Assembly (NCBI GenBank): GCA_030597485.1
Contig: JAUVRU010000092.1
Location: 1-7,156, forward strand
Source: Anaerolineae bacterium
Lineage (GTDB): Bacteria; Chloroflexota; Anaerolineae; 4572-78; NAK82
DNA length: 7,156 bases
Direction: 5' to 3'
Positions 1 through 4,831 of the stretch are shown here, one piece after another. A program made the position numbers and the translations under genes. Every line of letters starts with the position of its first letter. The first letter of the stretch is position 1. The notes beneath the pieces are model-generated. The model did not search any database. It worked only from the letters and a program-made list of their open reading frames with translations, and was not told where the DNA came from.

Positions 1-1
1 G

Positions 2-184
2 ATTGACCGCGACTTGCAGAAGGGAACGCGCCACTACTATGACACCGCCGGCAATCTGCGGATCGCGCTGGACGAGGTGATCCAGGCCAGACTGAGCGAC
101 AATCGGGTGGTCGACAAACCCGTCAAGATGTTCCGGGACAGAGGGGCTGTCCAGTGGTCGCGGGTCGGGGAGGTGGTTGCCTGA
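2..184 (+). CDS. C-terminal end of an unidentified protein (5' partial)
   Basis: The second reading frame is open from the left edge for 60 codons and ends at TGA 182-184, while the other two plus-strand frames are broken by stops. Third codon positions are mostly G or C, like the genes that follow, so I take it as the tail of a real gene. The peptide is hydrophilic, with no membrane segment. It includes RHYYDTAGNLRIALDEVI and ends in SRVGEVVA. In many dcw clusters murD is preceded by mraY or murF, but the tail does not look like the hydrophobic end of MraY, and I see no MurE or MurF C-terminal motif. I do not recognise the family. The gene ends 74 bases before the chosen murD start and is probably co-transcribed with it. 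Confidence 0.6.
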   Translation: MDRDLQKGTRHYYDTAGNLRIALDEVIQARLSDNRVVDKPVKMFRDRGAVQWSRVGEVVA

Positions 185-245
185 CGCTTTCGTTTGTGGC
201 TGCGACTCACCCGGCAGCGAGGCGCTGGCTGGGGTTCAGTTCAAC

Positions 246-251
246 GAAGGG
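246..251 (+). promoter_or_regulatory. Ribosome binding site supporting the murD ATG start
   Basis: GAAGGG lies 7 bases before ATG 259, a normal Shine-Dalgarno spacing. It favours ATG 259 over the far-upstream GTG at 154, although GTG 154 also has a purine tract (GAGGGG, 141-146) at 7 bases. The 35 residues between the two starts do not resemble MurD. The gap 185-258 shows no clear promoter or hairpin. Confidence 0.5.
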
Positions 252-258
252 TGCTGGC

Positions 259-1815
259 ATGCCTTACCCGGTGAGGGCTTTACGCTCAGAGGGTACCATT
301 CCCTGTGCGATTGACCTGCGGGGGCGCCCCGTGGTGGTCGTGGGATTGGCGCGGGAGGGGATGGCTGTGGCTCGTTATCTGGTGCAGCAGGGTTCCCGCG
401 TGATCGCCACGGACATCAGTCCGGCCATAGCGTTTGGTGATCAGCTGGCGCCACTGGCCGAGGCCGGTGTGGAGTTGGCCCTGGGCGACCATCCGGTGTC
501 CCTGCTGGATGACTGCGAGATTGTGTTCGTCAGCCCAGGTGTGCCCTTTGATGCGGTATTCTTGGACCAGGCGCGGGCACGAGGCATACCGCTCAGCACC
601 GAAAGCCGCCTCTTTTGCCAGCTATGTCCGGCACCAGTGGCCGCCATTACTGGTTCCAGTGGGAAGACTACCACTACCGCTCTGGTGGGAGAGATGCTTG
701 AGGTCTCTGATTGGACCACCTGGGTGGGGGGGAACATCGGGCAGCCGCTTATCGAGAGGCTTGGTCAGATTGGGTCGGGTGACCAGGTGGTGATGGAACT
801 CTCCAGCTTCCAGCTCGAGTACTTCCATCCCTCCGTCAATTCTCACGTGACTGACGCCGATGTGGCGTTGACACCCTTACTGAGCGGATGGAGTCCGCAA
901 GTGGCAGCTATCTTGAATATCACTCCCAATCACCTGGATCGCCATCATTCGATGGAAGCATACATTCATGCCAAGCGGGCGATAGTTGCCTATCGCCGAC
1001 CTGGTGATATGGCCGTTATGGGCCAGGACAATGACATCACGCGATCCATGGGAAATGCACTGCCAGGCCCGGTGCGATGGTTCAGCAGGCGATCAAGGGT
1101 GCCCCAGGGAGCCTATCTATCGGGTGAGGGGCGCAATGCCACGGTAATGTTGCGCCGACGGGCGGGCGAGCAGCCAGTGTGTGGGGTAAACGACATCCGG
1201 TTGCGAGGCGATCATAACGTCAGCAACGTGCTGGCAGCCTGCACCGTCGCTGATGCCCTGGGGGTTTCCATTGAGGCTATGCGGCATGTGTGTGCGGCCT
1301 TCACTGGCATCAGCCATCGGTTGGAGTGGGTAGCGGAGATAACGAGCGTGCACTACTACAATGACAGCATTGCCACCACTCCAGAAAGGCTGGTGGCAGC
1401 GCTAAGGTCATTCGACGAGCCCCTTGTGCTGTTGGCGGGAGGGCGTGATAAGCACCTGCCGTGGGAGGAAGCTGCTCACCTGATACTGGAGCGAACGCGC
1501 CACGTCATCCTGTTTGGTGAGGCGACGGAGTTGATTGCGCGTGCACTGGCGGCGGCAAGTGAAAGCATGGCAGGCAAGGAGGGAGACGCAGCAAAGGGAT
1601 CGATGCCATACCGTTGTGCCACCCTGGATGACGCTGTCTCTATCGCCGCGCGGATTGCCAACCCCGGCGACGTGGTGCTCCTGTCACCGGGATGTGCCAG
1701 TTTCGACTCCTTTGGCGACTTCGCAGAACGAGGCGAACGATTTCGGGAAGTGGTGAGTGAATTGCGGGCGCGCAACGTCGTGACCCCACCGCCAGCAAGT
1801 GAGGCAGGAAAGTGA
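259..1815 (+). CDS. murD: UDP-N-acetylmuramoyl-L-alanine:glutamate ligase MurD
   Basis: Cytoplasmic ATP-dependent ligase that adds glutamate (D-Glu in the classical pathway) to UDP-MurNAc-L-Ala. The protein is 518 residues from ATG 259, longer than the usual 430-480. An N-terminal Rossmann region (GLAREGMA, about residue 30) binds UDP. The ATP P-loop is GSSGKTTT (132-139). ELSSFQLEY starts at 180, NHLDRH at 224, the lysine expected to be carbamylated is K239 in HAKRAI, and GGRDKH is at 394-399. LSPGCAS..SFGDF near the end keeps Ser481 and Phe488, matching the E. coli D-Glu-binding Ser415 and Phe422. Odd points: the usual DSKAT motif reads NDSIATT (368-374), and about 20 extra residues lie between ELSSFQLEY and WSPQVAAILNI. 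The stop overlaps the ftsW start. A MurD2-type ligase that adds L-Glu is a less likely alternative. Confidence 0.96.
   Translation: MPYPVRALRSEGTIPCAIDLRGRPVVVVGLAREGMAVARYLVQQGSRVIATDISPAIAFGDQLAPLAEAGVELALGDHPVSLLDDCEIVFVSPGVPFDAVFLDQARARGIPLSTESRLFCQLCPAPVAAITGSSGKTTTTALVGEMLEVSDWTTWVGGNIGQPLIERLGQIGSGDQVVMELSSFQLEYFHPSVNSHVTDADVALTPLLSGWSPQVAAILNITPNHLDRHHSMEAYIHAKRAIVAYRRPGDMAVMGQDNDITRSMGNALPGPVRWFSRRSRVPQGAYLSGEGRNATVMLRRRAGEQPVCGVNDIRLRGDHNVSNVLAACTVADALGVSIEAMRHVCAAFTGISHRLEWVAEITSVHYYNDSIATTPERLVAALRSFDEPLVLLAGGRDKHLPWEEAAHLILERTRHVILFGEATELIARALAAASESMAGKEGDAAKGSMPYRCATLDDAVSIAARIANPGDVVLLSPGCASFDSFGDFAERGERFREVVSELRARNVVTPPPASEAGK
1812..1815 (+). other. murD/ftsW stop-start overlap (GTGA)
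   Basis: The GTG start of ftsW (1812-1814) overlaps the TGA stop of murD (1813-1815), an arrangement typical of translational coupling. GAGG at 1801-1804 sits 7 bases before GTG 1812. AGGAA at 1806-1810 would instead suit the in-frame GTG at 1818, so the start is uncertain by two codons. Confidence 0.7.
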
Positions 1816-3059
1816 ATGTGAGGGGACAACGCAGCCGTCAGACAGAGACTGCTCCCAAATATGATTTGCTGCTCATCATCGCGGTTGCTGCGTTGCTCAT
1901 CGTGGGGTTGATGAGGGTCTACAGTGCGACAGCCTTCTGGGGAGTGAATCACCATCCGCACGACACGCAACCCACCTACTACTTCTTTCATCAACTCCTG
2001 TGGACGGGATTGGGGTTGATGGCCTTGATTGTTGCGGCGCGGATCAGGTACCACACCTGGCGTAAGTTCTCCATCCCCATCATGGCGGGCGCCTTGATAC
2101 TCCTGGGTGCTGTGCTGTTCACGGGCGATGAACAGTTCGGTAGCCGACGCTGGGCCATTGGCGGCGGCTCAGTGCAGCCCAGCGAACTGGTCAAGTTGGC
2201 AGTCATTATCTACATTGCCGATTGGCTTTCCTCCAAAGGGGAGCGCATCCACCGTGTGACCTACGGCCTTATCCCCTTTTCAGTTCTGTTGGGGTTCGTG
2301 ACCGGCCTGATTCTCCTGCAACCGGATATCAGCACGGCAGTGCTGATTGCCGTGACCGCGCTGGCGATGTTCTTCATTGCGGGTGGAGACTTGTGGCAAA
2401 TACTCGTCACCAGCGTCTTGGGCAGCGTCCCGTTGGCTCTGCTCATCTCCCGTTCCGACTATGCTATGCAACGAATCGTGTCGTTCGCCTATCCGTTGGA
2501 CGATCCTTATGGCGAAAGCTATCAGACGATCCAAAGTTTGATCGCGCTGGCGTCGGGTGGCGTGACCGGTATGGGCCTCGGTGCCAGTCGCCAGAAATTC
2601 GGATACCTACCGGCCGCGCATACCGACCACATCTTTGCCGTATTGGGTGAAGAACTGGGGCTGATTGGCTGCCTGGTGGTTATCGCCCTCTTTGCCTTCC
2701 TGGCTTATAGAGGGTTTCGGGTAGCGATGAATGCCCCGGACCTGTTTGGCGCCGTGCTGGCAGCCGGCGTGACCTTCAACTTGATCTTTCAGGCGCTTAT
2801 CAACATTGCGGTGGTCACGGCCACGGTACCCATCACCGGTATTCCGTTGCCTTTCATCAGTTATGGTGGTTCGTCATTAGTCGTGTCGCTGGCGAGTATT
2901 GGCCTTCTGCTTTCTGTTTCCCGAGGCATAGCGCCCGACGAAGTGGCGGACCGCCAAGAAGAGATGGCGAATCGTGAGGCTCATGATCTCGGGCGGGGGG
3001 ACAGGCGGTCACGTGTATCCCGCCCTGGCCGTCGTCGCCTGGCTGACAACAGATACTGA
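1812..3059 (+). CDS. ftsW: FtsW, SEDS-family septal peptidoglycan glycosyltransferase
   Basis: Polytopic inner-membrane protein of 415 residues. SEDS proteins polymerise lipid II into glycan strands with a partner class B penicillin-binding protein. FtsW acts at the septum, whereas RodA acts in elongation. About ten hydrophobic segments follow a short basic N-terminus. Family signatures are GSRRWAI and QPSELVKLA (122-130), YLPAAHTDHIFAVLGEELG with Asp272 at the position of the catalytic aspartate of SEDS enzymes (Asp255 of Thermus RodA), and PLPFISYGGSSL near the last membrane segment. His follows the catalytic Asp where Phe is common. Position beside murG favours FtsW over RodA. The last 28 residues (388-415) are encoded inside murG and carry 10 arginines. 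This tail is probably cytoplasmic and is absent from the core fold. Confidence 0.95.
   Translation: MNVRGQRSRQTETAPKYDLLLIIAVAALLIVGLMRVYSATAFWGVNHHPHDTQPTYYFFHQLLWTGLGLMALIVAARIRYHTWRKFSIPIMAGALILLGAVLFTGDEQFGSRRWAIGGGSVQPSELVKLAVIIYIADWLSSKGERIHRVTYGLIPFSVLLGFVTGLILLQPDISTAVLIAVTALAMFFIAGGDLWQILVTSVLGSVPLALLISRSDYAMQRIVSFAYPLDDPYGESYQTIQSLIALASGGVTGMGLGASRQKFGYLPAAHTDHIFAVLGEELGLIGCLVVIALFAFLAYRGFRVAMNAPDLFGAVLAAGVTFNLIFQALINIAVVTATVPITGIPLPFISYGGSSLVVSLASIGLLLSVSRGIAPDEVADRQEEMANREAHDLGRGDRRSRVSRPGRRRLADNRY
2974..3059 (+). other. 86-base out-of-frame overlap of ftsW and murG
   Basis: The ftsW frame stays open to TGA 3057-3059, whereas murG must start at or near GTG 2974 to include its nucleotide-binding loop GGGTGGH. 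The overlap therefore encodes the essential N-terminus of MurG in one frame and an Arg-rich FtsW tail in another. A purine tract AAGAAGAG (2956-2963), about 10 bases before GTG 2974, is the likely but weak murG ribosome binding site. Confidence 0.85.
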
Positions 3060-4107
3060 AAGAAGTGAACCATTGGGCAGTCGCCTATCGGCCGTCCGCT
3101 GGGCAGGATGTGCAAGCGGAGTGGAGAGGACGCTGGTCGGTAGGGTAGGCATTCCCTTTGAGCCCATTGAAGCGGTGGCGTTGCGAGGTAAGAAACTGTG
3201 GGCCGTGCCCGGGGGGCTGTGGACGATGCTTCGTGGCTTTCGACAGGCGCGCCGGATGATAGACAGTTTTCGACCGGATGTGTTGTTCGTGACGGGTGGC
3301 TATGTGTGCGGACCGGTAGCGCTGGCGGCTTGGCGAGCAGGTGTGCCGACAATGATATATCTGCCGGACATAGAGCCGGGGCTGATGGTGAAGACTATGG
3401 CTCGCTTCGCCAGACGGGTGTCGGTCACTGCGCCACCATCGCTGCGTTTTTTCCGTCCTGGTCAGGCGGTTGTGACCGGCTACCCGGTTCGTCAGGAGCT
3501 CTTTGAGCGGGATCGGACTCAGGCCCGGCAGCGGCTGGGCCTGTCGGCCAGGTCTGCGAATGGTGATGACCTGCCTGTACTGCTCGTGTTTGGGGGCAGC
3601 CAGGGATCTCGCAGCATAAACCGGGCGGTGAGTGATGGCATCCTGGCGTTGCTGTCCGTGGCCCAGGTGGTGCACGTGGCCGGACCCGGTGACGTCGAGT
3701 GGGTGCGGGCGCGCCGGGGGTCACTGTCTGATCATATGCGAGCACGTTACTATGTACATGACTACCTGGATGATGAGATGGTGGATGCCTTGCTGGCGGC
3801 TGACCTGACGGTGGCGCGGGCCGGCGCGTCTACGTTGGGGGAGTTGCCGGCGGCCGGTCTGCCGGGCGTGTTGGTGCCCTATCCCTATGCCGGGGCGCAT
3901 CAATGGGCCAATGCTCGTTATCTGGTCGAGGAAGGTGCTGCGGTCATAGTCTCAGATGCCGATCTGGGCACTCAGTTGGTCCCCACTGTGCTGGGCCTGC
4001 TTGTCGACGAAGCCCGTCGGGCGGCAATGAGTCAGGCAGCTCTGGCCCTGGCTCGCCCGCATGCGGCGGAATGCATCGCCCGTGAGCTGGGAGACTTAGC
4101 ATCATGA
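2974..4107 (+). CDS. murG: MurG, lipid II synthase (UDP-GlcNAc transferase)
   Basis: Peripheral membrane GT-B glycosyltransferase, 377 residues. It transfers GlcNAc from UDP-GlcNAc to lipid I on the cytoplasmic face, making lipid II, the substrate of FtsW. GTG 2974 gives MRLMISGGGTGGHVYPALAV, matching the family N-terminus with the conserved His (His13); ATG 2983 would cut three residues. Other motifs are VTGGYVCGP, GGSQGS (207-212) opening the C-terminal Rossmann domain, GASTLGELPAAGLP with Glu290 (matching E. coli Glu269, which binds the ribose), and HQWANA (309-314), where many relatives have QQ. The stretch where HEQN is usual reads LPDIEPGL (130-137). The gene starts 86 bases inside ftsW, and its stop overlaps the next start by 4 bases. 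Confidence 0.95.
   Translation: MRLMISGGGTGGHVYPALAVVAWLTTDTERSEPLGSRLSAVRWAGCASGVERTLVGRVGIPFEPIEAVALRGKKLWAVPGGLWTMLRGFRQARRMIDSFRPDVLFVTGGYVCGPVALAAWRAGVPTMIYLPDIEPGLMVKTMARFARRVSVTAPPSLRFFRPGQAVVTGYPVRQELFERDRTQARQRLGLSARSANGDDLPVLLVFGGSQGSRSINRAVSDGILALLSVAQVVHVAGPGDVEWVRARRGSLSDHMRARYYVHDYLDDEMVDALLAADLTVARAGASTLGELPAAGLPGVLVPYPYAGAHQWANARYLVEEGAAVIVSDADLGTQLVPTVLGLLVDEARRAAMSQAALALARPHAAECIARELGDLAS
4104..4107 (+). other. murG/cvpA-like stop-start overlap (ATGA)
   Basis: ATG 4104-4106 overlaps the murG stop TGA 4105-4107, which suggests translational coupling. GGGAG at 4089-4093 lies 10 bases upstream and could serve the new start. Confidence 0.7.
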
Positions 4108-4814
4108 CCCCTATGATTGAGATTGACTTCATTACACTGACATATATGGTGATAGCCGTATTTGGCCTGGTGGGGTTTCTTCGTGGCTGGTGGAAGGAAG
4201 CCATTACCACAGGCCTGCTCACCATTCTTCTGGTAATGCTCACGGAACCGAATTTCGCCGGTACGATTGTCGAGTTCATAGGTGGCATCGTTACCGGCAT
4301 CTGGGACGCTGTGATGTCGCTCTTCGAGTCCTCGGAGGTGCTAAGCGCCACTGTCCAGGTGCAGGCTCCGCCTGAGGTGGACGCTGAACGATATTCGATA
4401 TACATAATCATCCTGGTCTTGTTGGTGATCGCTTCCTATTTCTTCGGGAAGATGGGGTTGGCTACCAACCTGAGTGCTGGAGCCCGTATCTTGGGTGCAC
4501 TGATGGGTTTTTACAACGGTTTCGTGGTTGTTTCCCTGGTGCGAGAGTTCATGGTAGGACGTTTTCTGCCGGGCGCAGCGGACGTTTCTGCGTCGGCCGC
4601 CCCCGCTTCCAGCATGTCCATCCAGGTAACCAACCTGCCACAGGCCAGCATTGCGGATTCGCCCACCGCTTTCTTCTTAATCAGCATTGGCTTCGTGGTC
4701 TTCTTTCTGGCGCTTGTCACCGGTTGGAGGGTCGATAGGATGAAAATCGGTCGCAAGGAGCCACCGCTCTATCGGAAGCAGAAGAAAAGCAAGAAAGCAT
4801 ATGATGAGGAATAG
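4104..4814 (+). CDS. CvpA-like polytopic membrane protein of the dcw cluster
   Basis: A 236-residue membrane protein. Five hydrophobic segments are seen near residues 9-26, 33-51, 97-114, 127-150 and 188-208, with an amphipathic stretch at 52-74. Positive charges (RGWWKE at 27-32, GK at 115-116 and a Lys/Arg-rich tail 209-231) fit N-terminus out, C-terminus in. Resemblance to the CvpA (colicin V production) family is seen in the N-terminal pattern IDFITLTY…FLRGWWKEA, like E. coli CvpA ID…LIRGFVREA, and in ARILGALMGFYNGFVVV, like its DRVLG…LRGVLIV block. CvpA is linked to envelope homeostasis, but its biochemical role is unsettled. The loop 151-187 is rich in Ala, Ser and Pro and would be outside. 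The location between murG and murC implies a cell-wall or division role by association only. The family call is by eye. Confidence 0.6.
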   Translation: MTPMIEIDFITLTYMVIAVFGLVGFLRGWWKEAITTGLLTILLVMLTEPNFAGTIVEFIGGIVTGIWDAVMSLFESSEVLSATVQVQAPPEVDAERYSIYIIILVLLVIASYFFGKMGLATNLSAGARILGALMGFYNGFVVVSLVREFMVGRFLPGAADVSASAAPASSMSIQVTNLPQASIADSPTAFFLISIGFVVFFLALVTGWRVDRMKIGRKEPPLYRKQKKSKKAYDEE

Positions 4815-4822
4815 AACCAGGC

Positions 4823-4830
4823 AGGAGAGG
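4823..4830 (+). promoter_or_regulatory. Strong ribosome binding site for murC–murB
   Basis: AGGAGAGG lies directly before ATG 4832 and GTG 4835 and is the best Shine-Dalgarno in the window. It supports the upstream start, although the MurC homology begins only at about residue 27. A weaker GGTGAGG (4877-4883) could serve ATG 4886 or 4889, and ATG 4898 is a further option. Confidence 0.55.
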
Positions 4831-4831
4831 T

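Noticed and set aside
154..258. MurD starting at GTG 154 with a 35-residue N-terminal extension
   Set aside because: The extension is not MurD-like and would overlap the upstream gene by 31 bases. ATG 259 has a fair Shine-Dalgarno, though GTG 154 also has a purine tract, so this is unlikely but not excluded.
1476..2054. Minus-strand open frame of 192 codons across the murD/ftsW junction
   Set aside because: It is a shadow of two well-supported genes with no motif.
4123..4150. Possible sigma-70-like promoter (TTGACT then TATGGT, 16-base spacing) at the start of the cvpA-like gene
   Set aside because: The -10 match is poor, it lies inside a coding sequence in a tightly overlapping operon, and such matches occur by chance.
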